Both the position numbers and the translations under genes were made by a program. A stretch of DNA of 64,000 nucleotides from an uncultured Bacilli bacterium (GTDB lineage: Bacteria > Bacillota_I > Bacilli_A > RF39 > UBA660): contig CASPWD010000001.1 of NCBI GenBank assembly GCA_949425635.1, positions 372,001 to 436,000 of the forward strand. The letters run 5' to 3'. Under the pieces are notes generated by a model that saw only the letters and a program-made list of their open reading frames with translations, was not told the DNA's origin and made no database searches. Positions within the stretch are counted from its first letter, which is position 1. Each line of letters opens with the position of its first letter. This document shows positions 48,700 to 58,542 of the stretch, piece by piece.

Positions 48700-49608
48700 A
48701 TGGCAAAAAGAAAAAGAAGAAAAGAAAGTTATAGTCCACTTGTAACAATTATAGTTATTGTTTTTGCAATAATGTCATTTTATATGTCTAATCAAGATAT
48801 AATTAGTAACTCTCAATATACTCTAAATAAGAATACTGTTACGACTGACTTAAAAGTATACTTTCTAGATGTTGGTCAAGCTGATAGTATTTTAATATCT
48901 AATAATAATCATAATATGCTAATAGATGCTGGTAATAATGAAGATGGTCCTTTATTAGTAAAATATTTAAAAGAAGAACTCAATATTACCAAATTTGATT
49001 ATATAGTTGGAACTCATCCTCATGAAGATCATATTGGAGGATTAGATGATATTATTAATAGTTTTGAAGTAGAAAATATCCTTCTTCCCGAAGTAACGAC
49101 AACAACAAAAACATTCGAAGATGTACTTGATTCTATTGCTAATAAAAATTTAAATATAACAATTCCCGAAATTGATAGTACTTTCAAACTAGGAGAAGCA
49201 GATTTAAGTGTTATATATACTGGAACAGACGAAAAAGACTTAAACAATTCTTCAATAGTTTTAAAAATGATCTTTGGTGATTATTCTTATCTTTTTACTG
49301 GCGATGCTGAAACAAAAGTAGAAGAACTAATTTTAAATAAAAATATAGATATTGATGTTTTAAAAGTTGGTCATCATGGATCAAATACAAGTAGTAGTGA
49401 ATCCTTCTTAAATAAAGTAACACCATCTTACGCAGTGATATCAGTAGGAAAAGATAATTCTTATAATCATCCATCATCTGACACTATAAATCGTCTAAGA
49501 AAGTATACGGATAAGATTTATATGACCAGTGAACTAGGTACAATATTATTAACAAGCAATGGAAAAAACATAGAAATAACAAACTTTAAGACTAATACAA
49601 ATGGATAG
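48700..49608 (+). CDS. ComEC/Rec2-like metallo-beta-lactamase-fold hydrolase
   Basis: 302 residues. N-terminal membrane segment (about 10-30) followed by an MBL domain: FLDVGQADSILI, THPHEDHIGGLDD (metal ligands His-x-His-x-Asp-His about residues 106-111), FTGDAE and VGHHGSNTSS. This matches the ComEC C-terminal domain as a stand-alone secreted or anchored protein. Such proteins are thought to degrade DNA at the surface, but the role of the single-domain form is not established. The next gene is DUF3006, a common partner. Confidence 0.88.
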   Translation: MAKRKRRKESYSPLVTIIVIVFAIMSFYMSNQDIISNSQYTLNKNTVTTDLKVYFLDVGQADSILISNNNHNMLIDAGNNEDGPLLVKYLKEELNITKFDYIVGTHPHEDHIGGLDDIINSFEVENILLPEVTTTTKTFEDVLDSIANKNLNITIPEIDSTFKLGEADLSVIYTGTDEKDLNNSSIVLKMIFGDYSYLFTGDAETKVEELILNKNIDIDVLKVGHHGSNTSSSESFLNKVTPSYAVISVGKDNSYNHPSSDTINRLRKYTDKIYMTSELGTILLTSNGKNIEITNFKTNTNG

Positions 49609-49620
49609 GGGGATGATATA

Positions 49621-49836
49621 ATGAAATATGCAATTGATAGAATAGAAGATAATATAGCTGTTTTAGAAAACACTGAGACAAAAGAAAAAAAAGAAATTTC
49701 TATAGATAATCTTCCAAAAAATATAACAGAAGGTTCAATCATTCTATTTAAAGATAATCAATATGTAAAAGATATAAATGAGGAAGCAACACGTCGAGAA
49801 AATATAATGAATAAATTTAATAGGCTTAAAAAATAA
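49621..49836 (+). CDS. DUF3006 small protein
   Basis: 71 residues: YAIDRIEDNIAVLENTE, then a strand-rich middle and a basic helix. The DRxExxxAVL pattern is typical of DUF3006, often next to ComEC-like MBL proteins. GGGGGATGATATAATG gives a Shine-Dalgarno 9 nt before the ATG. Terminator overlaps the end. Confidence 0.8.
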   Translation: MKYAIDRIEDNIAVLENTETKEKKEISIDNLPKNITEGSIILFKDNQYVKDINEEATRRENIMNKFNRLKK

Positions 49837-49846
49837 GCCTTTTTAT
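49822..49846 (+). terminator. Intrinsic terminator of the MBL-DUF3006 unit
   Basis: AGGCTT/AAGCCT hairpin, 7-nt loop, then TTTTTAT; overlaps the last codons. Confidence 0.75.
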
Positions 49847-49938
49847 ATGCTATAAAGTAATCAAGATAACATACACCATGTTTAATACACATATGGTAAT
49901 ACAATATATAATACTTCTTAAAAAATATTAGAGAAAAT

Positions 49939-49979
49939 AATAAAAGACCAAGAACATCACCAATTCTTGATCTTTTTTA
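49939..49979. terminator. Terminator, possibly bidirectional
   Basis: AAAGA-CAAGAA/TTCTTG-TCTTT hairpin with one mismatch and T run. Confidence 0.65.
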
Positions 49980-50089
49980 CTCATTGCTATTATATATTAA
50001 ATTTAATTATCAACTCAATACCAATAAACAATACTTCTTTTCGTAGTATTTTACTTACTACCTATATATCTAAATTTATATTTAGATAC

Positions 50090-51226
50090 CTATTTTAATT
50101 TAGTACCACAATTTCCACAGAAATTAGTACCATTTGTTTTAGCACCACAGTTTGGACAGAAATTCAATCCTTCTCCAGTAGTACTTTCTGGACTTACAGT
50201 ATCTTGAGCAGGTTGTACAGGTTGTGTATTTTGTACATTTTGATTAACAGCACCCATTAAACCAGCACCAGCATTACCAGCCATATTCATTCCAGCAAAT
50301 CCCATCATAGCTCCATTGCTATTTGAAGCAGCATTTTTTAGAGCTTCAGCAGAAGCAGTAGCCATTAAACCAGATTGTAATCTTGCGTCTGAGAATATTG
50401 CAGCATCATCAATTTTATTAATTCTTTCCATTGATGCTTCTGTAACATTTATGTCTCCCATTGCAACATCTGTTACGATAAGACCATATTTTTCTTTCCA
50501 AGAAGGACTTAATATTTCATTCATTTGATCAGAAATATCACTACCATAAAGTCCCATATCACCAAAAGAAACTTTTTTAACTCTCATTACTTCAGAGATA
50601 GCTCTAGTAATTTGTTCTACAAATTCTTGCTTTAATTGACTTTCCATTACATCGTCAAAAGTCACAACATCTTTAGGATTTCCACCTATAACTTTACTAA
50701 CTAAAGTAACAGGATCCTCAACTTTATATGCATATTCACCGAAGAAAGTAACTTCAATAATACCATATTTTTCATCAGTAATTTTTTTAGGTTGAGCAGA
50801 ACCAAACTTATTACCTAAAACAGTAAGTAAATTTACATAATATACTCTTTGGTCTCTAGCAGTTTGACCACCAAATGTAAAACGATTTCCAATAGTCTTT
50901 ATTGTCTCAACAATTCCTTTTCCTAAACCGCCATAGAAAATACTTGGTTCAGAACCATTGTCATAAATAAATTCTCCAGGTTCAGAAGAGAACTCAACTA
51001 TCTTTCCGTTATCGATAAGCATCATAGCCCAGTTTTCTGGAACAATTATCTTACTACCATTAGATATAACTCCCTCAGAAGGATTTTTATTTCCTTCACC
51101 ATGTTTTACTTCTCCTCTAACAATTAATACATTTTTTTCATCAACTTGAGGACGAGTGACATACTCCTTAAATTGATCCCCAAATGAACTTCCAGTTGAA
51201 CTAGTTAAAGCTTTAATTAAACCCAT
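50090..51226 (-). CDS. SPFH-domain protein with C-terminal zinc ribbon
   Basis: 378 residues. SPFH/Band 7-like part about 20-290 with a helical region near 250-300, a Gly/Ala/Gln-rich linker, then two Cys-x2-Cys knuckles FCPNCGAK and FCGNCGTK. Similar to YdjI-type 'virion core' SPFH proteins. They are thought to organise membrane microdomains or stress responses. No membrane segment is evident. Gene stands alone with GGAGG upstream of the ATG. Confidence 0.85.
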   Translation of the reverse strand: MGLIKALTSSTGSSFGDQFKEYVTRPQVDEKNVLIVRGEVKHGEGNKNPSEGVISNGSKIIVPENWAMMLIDNGKIVEFSSEPGEFIYDNGSEPSIFYGGLGKGIVETIKTIGNRFTFGGQTARDQRVYYVNLLTVLGNKFGSAQPKKITDEKYGIIEVTFFGEYAYKVEDPVTLVSKVIGGNPKDVVTFDDVMESQLKQEFVEQITRAISEVMRVKKVSFGDMGLYGSDISDQMNEILSPSWKEKYGLIVTDVAMGDINVTEASMERINKIDDAAIFSDARLQSGLMATASAEALKNAASNSNGAMMGFAGMNMAGNAGAGLMGAVNQNVQNTQPVQPAQDTVSPESTTGEGLNFCPNCGAKTNGTNFCGNCGTKLK

Positions 51227-51329
51227 TTTAATACCTCCATTTTTAACTAATCTCTAATATAGATAATATCAAACATTAATCATCATGATTTTTAATATAT
51301 ACGCAACAATATTCTTCATGAATTCTATG

Positions 51330-51545
51330 CTAATTATTGTATGACACTAATCTATCATTACTTAAATTAATTATATAATCCATATATCTTGAATGCAAGA
51401 AAACTTTAATTGTATATACACTTTCATTTACTATAAAATGACTATAACCATCAATATATAATAACTTTTTTTCGAAATATTTAAACACAAAAAAAGAAAT
51501 GACTATTTCATCATTTCTATAAAATACCTTTTTCGTTGAATCCAA
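51330..51545 (-). CDS. Possible small protein overlapping the glycosyltransferase end
   Basis: 71 residues from a TTG at 51545, in a different frame from the glycosyltransferase, overlapping it by 29 bases. The non-overlapping part (FVFKYFEKKLLYIDGYSHFI, VNESVYTIKVFLHSRYMDYI) reads like a beta-rich protein, but the Shine-Dalgarno is weak (GAGAAAA). Family unknown. It may be part of a decayed or short downstream gene. Confidence 0.35.
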   Translation of the reverse strand: MDSTKKVFYRNDEIVISFFVFKYFEKKLLYIDGYSHFIVNESVYTIKVFLHSRYMDYIINLSNDRLVSYNN

Positions 51546-52458
51546 TTTTCTCTTTTACTATATAAACAGGTCTATTTCTTACTTCTGTATTAATATTAGC
51601 AATATAAGAACCAACTATTCCTAGTAATATAAATTGAGTCCCAAACAACACTAACATTAATAATATTAAAGCATAAACTGCTTTCATTTTTAAGCCAAAA
51701 GCTAAGATTTGAACTAATAGAACAATAAAATAAATAAATGCTCCTAATAAGGAAGTAATTCCTAAGTTAATAGACCATTTTAAAGGTTTATTTGAAAAGC
51801 TTAAGATACCAACCATAGCATATTTAAAACTATTAATAAACCCAAAGTTTGAACTTCCACTAGTTCTAGGTTCTACTTCATAAGGTAGATATTTAACATT
51901 AAATCCTACCCAAGCAAATATACCTTTAGTAAATCTTGTTTTCTCAGATAAACTAATCATTGCATCTTTAACATTACTTCTAAACATTCTAAAATCAGAA
52001 GCCGCATTTTCTAATTTTACATCACACATTTTATTCATTAATTTATAAAATGCATTTTTACCTAAACTCATAATACCTTTATGATTTTTATTTTCCATTA
52101 CCATAGCAACTTCATCATATTCTTTATTATTTTCTAAAAATTCATACATCTCAACTAAGTACTTAGGATTTTGTTGTAAATCAGCATCAATAAAGCATGT
52201 ATATTCACCGGTTGCATACTCTAATCCAGCCAACATAGCAGCTTCCTTCATAAAGTTTCTTGAAAATGATAATACTTTAACGTGTTGCATATCATCTTCA
52301 TATAATTTTCTTAATTTTTCCATCGTTTTATCATTTGATCCATCATCTATAAAAATCGCTTCATATTTTATATCTTTTAAAACTTCATTAAGTTTTTTGT
52401 ATAAAATAGTTATGCTACCTTCTTCATTTTTACAAGGGATAATAATGCTTAACTTCAT
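51517..52458 (-). CDS. Family 2 glycosyltransferase with two membrane segments (GtrB/DPM1-like)
   Basis: 313 residues. GT-A domain about 1-220: IIPCKNEEGSI, FIDDGSNDKT, CFIDADLQQNP (metal-binding DADLQ), and a QxxRW-like region. Two C-terminal membrane segments (about 230-250, 265-290). Such enzymes move a sugar from a nucleotide to a polyprenyl phosphate. ATG 52458 follows AGAGGTGTTTTT. No neighbour shows the acceptor pathway. Confidence 0.85.
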   Translation of the reverse strand: MKLSIIIPCKNEEGSITILYKKLNEVLKDIKYEAIFIDDGSNDKTMEKLRKLYEDDMQHVKVLSFSRNFMKEAAMLAGLEYATGEYTCFIDADLQQNPKYLVEMYEFLENNKEYDEVAMVMENKNHKGIMSLGKNAFYKLMNKMCDVKLENAASDFRMFRSNVKDAMISLSEKTRFTKGIFAWVGFNVKYLPYEVEPRTSGSSNFGFINSFKYAMVGILSFSNKPLKWSINLGITSLLGAFIYFIVLLVQILAFGLKMKAVYALILLMLVLFGTQFILLGIVGSYIANINTEVRNRPVYIVKEKIGFNEKGIL

Positions 52459-52571
52459 AAAAACACCTCTAAGATATTATATCACGCTTTAATATAAATT
52501 AATAAAAATATCCTTGTAATTTGACAACACAACATCTATTTAACTATAATAATTTTGAAAGAAGGAGAAAT

Positions 52572-53408
52572 ATGGCATCGTTCGTAATACACGATATAGC
52601 AGGAGAAGAATTCTTAAAGACACTTCAAAATAGATTAAATATAACTTTAAGTCAAAAAGAAATACGAAAGTTTCTAATGGGTAATTTAATTCCTGATTCA
52701 AGTCGAATAAGTTTTAAAACACCTGAAAATGTTTCTAAAGAAGAATTAAACAGTTTAAAAAAGCAAAGAAGACAAGCAATCCAAGATGAGAAAACTAGCA
52801 CCCATTTTCGAAGTCCAGATGAAAACGATCTGGCCATTCAAACACCTAGATTGGACAAATTCATAGAAAAATATAGTTCTTTATTTGCAGCAGATATTTC
52901 TGTTTTGGGATATTTTTTTCATTTATATACTGATTTTTTGTTTTTTGGTGATTTATTTGAAAAAACTTTTACTTATTTAGATAAAAATGGCGAACCTGCC
53001 ATTTACAATAGCAAAATAACATTAATGGAATTAAAACGTGATGGAGCAAGATACCCAGCAACAGATATTCTTAGTCAAGATAGTGAGGTAAGCATCTATC
53101 AAGATTATACAAAAATGAACACTATTCTTTTAAATAAATATCAAACAGCTTTCGATTATGAAGGCTTGATGGCAAGTACTAACGAGTTTACGAATCCAGG
53201 TATCGAAGAAGTGGATTATCAAAATATAACAAGTGTATTAAATAAAACAGCAGATTTCATTAAAGATAGTTATGCTCTTGTTGATTCAGCTTTGAAAGTA
53301 TTTGATGAAGAAGTCATACTTAATTTCATTCCCCAAGTAGTAGAAGATTTTATTACTAATTATCAAGATTTAATTTTACAATCGATTCATCTTTCAAAAG
53401 AATCATAA
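52572..53408 (+). CDS. Zinc-dependent phospholipase C-like (PF00882-type) protein
   Basis: 278 residues from ATG 52572 (GAAGGAGAAAT upstream); an earlier start at 52521 lacks a Shine-Dalgarno. Signature segments: MGNLIPDSSR, STHFRSPDEN (His), LGYFFHLYTDFLF (His, Asp), which correspond to the zinc-binding residues of the family. No signal peptide is visible, so it probably acts inside the cell, unlike the secreted enzyme of clostridia. Catalytic function is not certain. Confidence 0.75.
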   Translation: MASFVIHDIAGEEFLKTLQNRLNITLSQKEIRKFLMGNLIPDSSRISFKTPENVSKEELNSLKKQRRQAIQDEKTSTHFRSPDENDLAIQTPRLDKFIEKYSSLFAADISVLGYFFHLYTDFLFFGDLFEKTFTYLDKNGEPAIYNSKITLMELKRDGARYPATDILSQDSEVSIYQDYTKMNTILLNKYQTAFDYEGLMASTNEFTNPGIEEVDYQNITSVLNKTADFIKDSYALVDSALKVFDEEVILNFIPQVVEDFITNYQDLILQSIHLSKES

Positions 53409-53445
53409 TTATCTAAAAGTTATTCTAAATAAAATTAATATAACT

Positions 53446-53478
53446 AAAAGTTCAATGTTTTATACTTGAACTTTTTTG
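53446..53478 (+). terminator. Intrinsic terminator
   Basis: AAAAGTTCAA/TTGAACTTTT stem, 10-nt loop, T run. Confidence 0.75.
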
Positions 53479-53601
53479 TTTTTTATAGAATGTATTTTTC
53501 TTAATTTTTGAAGTTTTTATAACACTTATTTCAAACAATTAAATCTTGATAAAGAGTACGTTTTTTGTTATTATAATTATATATAATAAAGGGTGATTGG
53601 A

Positions 53602-54156
53602 ATGGAAAAGAAGTGGATGCTACTTACGTGTTTTTTTTCTATGCTTACATTAATTTCCTCTATCATTTGTTCAAGCTTAGTATTTTATAATGAAAAAGCT
53701 CGAACAGACGTGAATAGCAATAAGGTATTAAAAGCAAATAATATATATAAAAACACTTCAATTATTTATAACCAAAGCAATACATTAAATCTTTCTAGTC
53801 TTACTCCAGGATATACACTTGAACAAACCTTTTCAATTACCAATAACAATTCAAATACAATAAAGTATAAAATAGAATGGCAAAATATAACGAGTACATG
53901 GAATTATAACGAGAATAATAATGCTCATCCAGAAGAATTCATCTATAGCCTTGCCTGTACTAACGGCGAAAGAATAAGTAATAAGCAAATGCCAACAGAT
54001 ACAAATGATTTATTAATAATAGATGAATTAGAACTAAAAACAAATAAATCAAATGATTGTACACTTACTATAAAATTTACAAGTACTGGTAATGACCAAT
54101 CATATAATTTAAATAAATCATTTAGAGGAACATATAAAGTAATTATAAAAGAATAA
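53602..54156 (+). CDS. TasA/camelysin-like surface protein, first of pair
   Basis: 184 residues from ATG 53602 (GGGTGATT upstream). N-terminal membrane segment (about 5-30) which in SipW substrates is the signal peptide, then a beta-rich domain with LNLSSLTPGYTLEQTFSITN and NTIKYKIEWQNI, as in TasA/CotN/camelysin proteins (the phrase LxPGxxxxxxFxIxN). Such proteins form extracellular fibres. The next genes are a second copy and a signal peptidase, so the three make a TapA-SipW-TasA-like module. Confidence 0.7.
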   Translation: MEKKWMLLTCFFSMLTLISSIICSSLVFYNEKARTDVNSNKVLKANNIYKNTSIIYNQSNTLNLSSLTPGYTLEQTFSITNNNSNTIKYKIEWQNITSTWNYNENNNAHPEEFIYSLACTNGERISNKQMPTDTNDLLIIDELELKTNKSNDCTLTIKFTSTGNDQSYNLNKSFRGTYKVIIKE

Positions 54157-54171
54157 AAAGGAGTGATAAGG

Positions 54172-54786
54172 ATGGAAAAAAACGAAAATTTTAAAACCGA
54201 ATTAGAAAATCAATATACCATTCTTATCAAAGCAAGTGAAAAAAAAGAAGAGAAAAGATTTATAATTATTTTAACAATTTTAAGTGTAACTCTTATTTCT
54301 GTCTTAATAAGTATTATCTTTACCATTTTAGCTTTTAGAAATTCTTTAAAAATAAATATTGAAAGTAAAGAAGTAAGCACTCATTATCAAACTTTAGCTA
54401 TAACTTACAATGGAAATGAATCTCTAAATTTAAGTAATATTGGTAATGGATATCAATTACAAACTCCAAAAGTAATTAACATTACGAATGAAGGAGATAC
54501 AGATATAACTTTTGATATTAAATTAACTTCTATAAATACATCATTATTATCAACAAATAATCTTTTATACACTTTAACTAAAAATAACAATGAAAGTACA
54601 AGTAAAGAGTTACCTTTAAGCGATAAAGTAATTGCTAGTGACGTTAAAATTGCTCCTAATGAGACAATTTCATATGTAATAAAAGTAGCATTTACTGGTA
54701 CAATTGAAGCTAACAATAACACGAATTATTACAATTCTAAAATTATAATTGAACAAAAAGATAATAAATCTAATTTATTAGAATAA
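54172..54786 (+). CDS. TasA/camelysin-like surface protein, second of pair
   Basis: 204 residues from ATG 54172 (GGAGTGATAAGG upstream). A 40-residue basic and acidic cytoplasmic part, one membrane segment (about 38-60), then a beta-rich domain: LNLSNIGNGYQLQTPKVINI, NEGDTDITFDIKLTS. Same pattern as 53602. Unlike a normal signal peptide, the membrane segment is preceded by a long charged region, so it may remain membrane-anchored. Confidence 0.65.
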   Translation: MEKNENFKTELENQYTILIKASEKKEEKRFIIILTILSVTLISVLISIIFTILAFRNSLKINIESKEVSTHYQTLAITYNGNESLNLSNIGNGYQLQTPKVINITNEGDTDITFDIKLTSINTSLLSTNNLLYTLTKNNNESTSKELPLSDKVIASDVKIAPNETISYVIKVAFTGTIEANNNTNYYNSKIIIEQKDNKSNLLE

Positions 54787-54806
54787 TACTAAGATAGGTG
54801 ACAAAA

Positions 54807-56255
54807 ATGGGTAAAGATAAAAGTAAAAACAATATCTTATCAAAATTTTTAAAAATACTATATTATATAGTTACTGTTTTTGTGTGCTTAATAGTTTTCT
54901 TTTTATTATATTATGTAATATCAGCCCAATTGCATGCTGAAGATGAAGACTATAAATCACTTGTTTCCGTTTATACTATTGTAAGTCCAAGTATGACTCC
55001 AGTAATAAATGTCTATGATGTAGTTGTGAATGTAAGAGTAGATGACCCAACAGATATTCAAGTTGGCGACATTATAACCTATAAATCAGAAGCAGCAAAT
55101 TCCGAAGGAATGACGATTACGCATCGTGTTATTGAAGTATCTCAACTACCAGATGGTACATATGAGTATATGACACAAGGAGACCATAATAAGAATCCTG
55201 ATAGTTTATATGTAACTTTTGATAATGTCATCGGTAAAGAAATAGTTATTATTCCTTACATAGGACGTATTCAATTTTTAATAGCCAATCAAAAAGGCTG
55301 GTTAGTTCTTCTATTAATTCCAGTATTAATATACTTTTTTAAAGAAATTATAAAATTAGTTGATTTGTTTAATTTAAGGAAAAGAGTAGATAAAGTAATT
55401 GGAACAACTGAAGATAATTTTATTGAAAAGAAAAAGTTAGAGAAGCTTGCTAATGAAGAACATAAAGAAAGAATAAGAAAAGAACTTCTTGCTAAAGAGC
55501 ATAAAAATGATTCATTACAAAAAAATGCGAAGGAACCAGATAACTTCTTAGAAAGATATACTGAAACAATTGTTAGCGTAACAGAAAACAAATATGCTAA
55601 TACAATTAAACCGAGTAGAGAAGTTGTGATTGAAGAGAACGTATCTCCAAAAGTAATTGCTCCAAGCAAAGCAATAAATACGAAACAGATAAAAGAAGAA
55701 AAAATAGAAATTTTAGATACCGATGAATTAACTTCAAAGATTAAAGAGTATGATGATAGACTGAATGAATTAGACAAGATATTAAAAAAGGTAGAAAAGA
55801 AAAAAGAAGAAAAGGAACCTAAAACAATCGTTGAAAAAAATGATTATTTAGAAGGTGAAAAAATAAAAGTTATAAGTATGGTTCCAGCTAAAAGTTATAT
55901 GCCAAATAAAAAAGTAAGAATTGGCTTTAACGACATGCTACCAACATATTCAGTACCTCAAACTAATGAAAGAGAATTAGCAATAAGACCTTTTAGTGAA
56001 GACATTAATGAGGTTAGAAATATTAATGAACCAAAAAATAAGCAAAAAGCTCCAAAAAATAAAAATCTTAACTTAAATCCTAACAATGTAAAAAAGGTAA
56101 ATCGTCCTAATAGAAAAAAATCAAATAATCAAAATAGACGTAATTCTAAACAACTTAACTTAAACCCAAACGAGGTAAAAAAAGTAAACCGTCCTAACAG
56201 AAGAAGAAAAAGACCACCTTTAATTGTTATAGAAAAGAAAAGTAAAACAAAATGA
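54807..56255 (+). CDS. SipW-like type I signal peptidase with long C-terminal extension
   Basis: 482 residues from ATG 54807. Membrane segment about 13-37, then an S26 domain: the Ser motif YTIVSPSMTPVI, the region GDIITYKSEA and the His region THRVIEV, ending near 150. SipW-type enzymes carry a His in place of the bacterial general base Lys. A second membrane segment (about 158-175) is followed by a 300-residue cytoplasmic or outer tail, charged, helical in the middle, and ending in repeats LNLNPN-x-VKKVNRPNR (about 425-475). The tail is unusual. Confidence 0.82.
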   Translation: MGKDKSKNNILSKFLKILYYIVTVFVCLIVFFLLYYVISAQLHAEDEDYKSLVSVYTIVSPSMTPVINVYDVVVNVRVDDPTDIQVGDIITYKSEAANSEGMTITHRVIEVSQLPDGTYEYMTQGDHNKNPDSLYVTFDNVIGKEIVIIPYIGRIQFLIANQKGWLVLLLIPVLIYFFKEIIKLVDLFNLRKRVDKVIGTTEDNFIEKKKLEKLANEEHKERIRKELLAKEHKNDSLQKNAKEPDNFLERYTETIVSVTENKYANTIKPSREVVIEENVSPKVIAPSKAINTKQIKEEKIEILDTDELTSKIKEYDDRLNELDKILKKVEKKKEEKEPKTIVEKNDYLEGEKIKVISMVPAKSYMPNKKVRIGFNDMLPTYSVPQTNERELAIRPFSEDINEVRNINEPKNKQKAPKNKNLNLNPNNVKKVNRPNRKKSNNQNRRNSKQLNLNPNEVKKVNRPNRRRKRPPLIVIEKKSKTK

Positions 56256-56262
56256 TTTAGTT

Positions 56263-56300
56263 AACTGTTGATAACAAATTGTTTATCAACAGTTTTTTTT
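56263..56300 (+). terminator. Strong intrinsic terminator
   Basis: AACTGTTGATAA/TTATCAACAGTT with a T run of eight. Confidence 0.85.
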
Positions 56301-56342
56301 CATAAAAAAAGAAGCACTATGTAATGCCTCTAATAAATAATA

Positions 56343-57278
56343 TTATCCGTGACGACCGCCACCACTACTATGTCCACCACCAGATGAACCTGAACTACTA
56401 TGGTGACTTCCGCCACCACCAGATCCTCCTGATGAACTTGATACAGTATAATGAGTTGTATGACTACCTATTAATACATCTTGTCTAATACTATATGTAA
56501 TACTAGTCTTATCTAAATAATCGCTAGCTTGTACAGCTTTTCTAATCATCTTATTCTTATTCACTAAATTATACATTATTATAGCGGTTCCAATTCCTGC
56601 AACAAGAATAGCTACTGTCCATGGGAAAATATATCTTCTACGTAAATAACCCATATCATCAACATAATAATCAGCCATATCACTAGGAATTCCCGAATTA
56701 TAATAGGTCTTTAATCTATTAATAAAACTCTCCATAGCATTAAGATAAATACCACTTTTCATATTTGAAAATATCGAATCTAAAATATTATCGCATCTAT
56801 CTTCATTATAATAAAGTTGTGCCTCTCCAAACATATACATATCATAATAAGGATCAGCAGAATAAGCATTTCTAAGTAACAATATACCATCATATTTATC
56901 AAAGTCTATTCCAAAATCATTATAATCATAGAAATCAGCAGCATAATTCTCATTCTCTTTAGCGTTAGTATAAGGAAAGTTTACTGTTAATATAACAAGA
57001 TCCATATTTGTTTCTTCTATAAAAGAATCAATTTTTGTTTTTAAATATTTTTCTTCACTATCACTCAGAATATCTGCGAAATCATATACTTTTTCACTCG
57101 CATCTACCAAAGGTGTATTCAATACATTGTTTTTGTTTTTATTTGTAATTTTCCACTTTTTATTAACTCCATAATTTTGCGTTTCCGTTCTATCATAAGT
57201 ATTTGTGCTTGCATTAACATTTAAACAAAAACTAAACATTAATAAAAATATTATAATTAATCTATATCTTCTCTTCAT
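56343..57278 (-). CDS. TPM-domain membrane protein with Gly/Ser/His tail
   Basis: 311 residues. Signal peptide (about 4-20), TPM domain about 45-185 (VYDFADILSDSEEKYLKTKI, TNMDLVILTV, FDKYDGILLLRN), one membrane segment about 213-235, and a C-terminal tail of about 35 residues made mostly of Gly, Ser and His. TPM proteins have been linked to photosystem repair or are phosphatase-like in other lineages, but in Firmicutes the role is unclear. The His/Gly tail could bind metal. Overlaps nearly the gene upstream (3-base gap), forming an operon. Confidence 0.8.
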   Translation of the reverse strand: MKRRYRLIIIFLLMFSFCLNVNASTNTYDRTETQNYGVNKKWKITNKNKNNVLNTPLVDASEKVYDFADILSDSEEKYLKTKIDSFIEETNMDLVILTVNFPYTNAKENENYAADFYDYNDFGIDFDKYDGILLLRNAYSADPYYDMYMFGEAQLYYNEDRCDNILDSIFSNMKSGIYLNAMESFINRLKTYYNSGIPSDMADYYVDDMGYLRRRYIFPWTVAILVAGIGTAIIMYNLVNKNKMIRKAVQASDYLDKTSITYSIRQDVLIGSHTTHYTVSSSSGGSGGGGSHHSSSGSSGGGHSSGGGRHG

Positions 57279-57281
57279 AAT

Positions 57282-58433
57282 CTACCCCATAAAATATATC
57301 AACAAACTAATTAAAACAACAGCTAAAAATAATCCTGCAAAAATCATTATGCCCCATAACCAAGCTTTTTTCTTATCTAAAGGAATATCACCAACAAACT
57401 TACCAGTTTGGCCATTCATAGCAAATATATACATTTTATCATTATATTTAACATTAACCATCCATACAGGCAGTAGGGCATACTTACTAAATTCCTTACG
57501 GTCTTGTAGTGTATTTTGAACAATCACTTTTGAATTATAATGACCACTATCAGCATACATAACATCTTTACCAGAATTTAGAGTTCTCTTTTTAGCATCA
57601 TCATAAGCTTCTTCACTAGAAACATCAAATTTTTCAGCATAGAAACCTGATAAATAAGCATGATTATAATCAGTCATATCTTCATAATAAAAAGGCTCTA
57701 TAGAATTCATAATATCATTATTAAATCTTGTTGAACCATCAACTGGTACTCGAGTAAACAACATTTCGCCAGTTCTATTAATAGCATAAGTATCTGTTTT
57801 AGTATACCTAGTATCTCCTCTTGACCAACTTGTAATTCTTTTACCATCACAATTAACTGTTCCACTAACCCAAATGTCATATAGCCAGAAAGGAATATAA
57901 ACTCCTTTTATCTTTTCAATATTTTCTTTACTAGTAAAATCTTTAGGAACAAAAGGTCTACCTTTCTTTAAATTAACAAAAGCTTGCACAGCTTGTTCTT
58001 TCTCCGTTTTAAAAGGTATGATTAACTCAGGTTTAAACTCACCAGATAATTTATTTTGTAAAATAGCAGTACTACCACAATATACACAGAATGTTGCACT
58101 TGTTAATTCATCAGCAATAATTTCAGCCCCACAATTCTTACATTTATGAGAGATATAAACTGTATTATCTTTTTCTTTTGGTAATTCTTTTTCTTCCTTC
58201 TTTTGATTCGTGTTTTCTTCTTTACTGACATCTTTATTATCTTCATTATATTTCTCATTACTTGCATTATTGTGCTTTTGCATCTCACTCAAAGTAAACT
58301 CACTATTACAATATACACATTTCCATTTATTTAACTTAGGATTAAAATGAATAGGTGCTCGACAACTAGGACATTTATTGTCTAACGCCATTTCATTTAT
58401 TTGTTTTTTTGTATCTGTACTCACATTTACCAC
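57282..58433 (-). CDS. Zinc-ribbon membrane protein (TFIIB-type knuckles)
   Basis: 383 residues. First zinc ribbon CPSCRAPI ... CVYCNSEF (about 20-45), a charged linker, second ribbon CKNCGAEI ... CVYCGSTA (about 95-120), then a domain with the phrases GEFKPELIIPFKTEKEQAVQ and KGVYIPFWLYDIWVSGTVNC, and a C-terminal membrane segment (about 360-380). Related to the YdjL/replication restart DNA helicase PriA-like 'TFIIB-type zinc finger' proteins, whose role is unknown. It precedes the TPM gene. Confidence 0.75.
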   Translation of the reverse strand: MVNVSTDTKKQINEMALDNKCPSCRAPIHFNPKLNKWKCVYCNSEFTLSEMQKHNNASNEKYNEDNKDVSKEENTNQKKEEKELPKEKDNTVYISHKCKNCGAEIIADELTSATFCVYCGSTAILQNKLSGEFKPELIIPFKTEKEQAVQAFVNLKKGRPFVPKDFTSKENIEKIKGVYIPFWLYDIWVSGTVNCDGKRITSWSRGDTRYTKTDTYAINRTGEMLFTRVPVDGSTRFNNDIMNSIEPFYYEDMTDYNHAYLSGFYAEKFDVSSEEAYDDAKKRTLNSGKDVMYADSGHYNSKVIVQNTLQDRKEFSKYALLPVWMVNVKYNDKMYIFAMNGQTGKFVGDIPLDKKKAWLWGIMIFAGLFLAVVLISLLIYFMG

Positions 58434-58542
58434 CTACTATGTACATTTTATCATAAATTAAACCAATATTTTTTTAAAATAATAATTAAAATACACTTCT
58501 TAACAAAAAAATTACAACTTCAAATAAACATTTAACTAAAAA

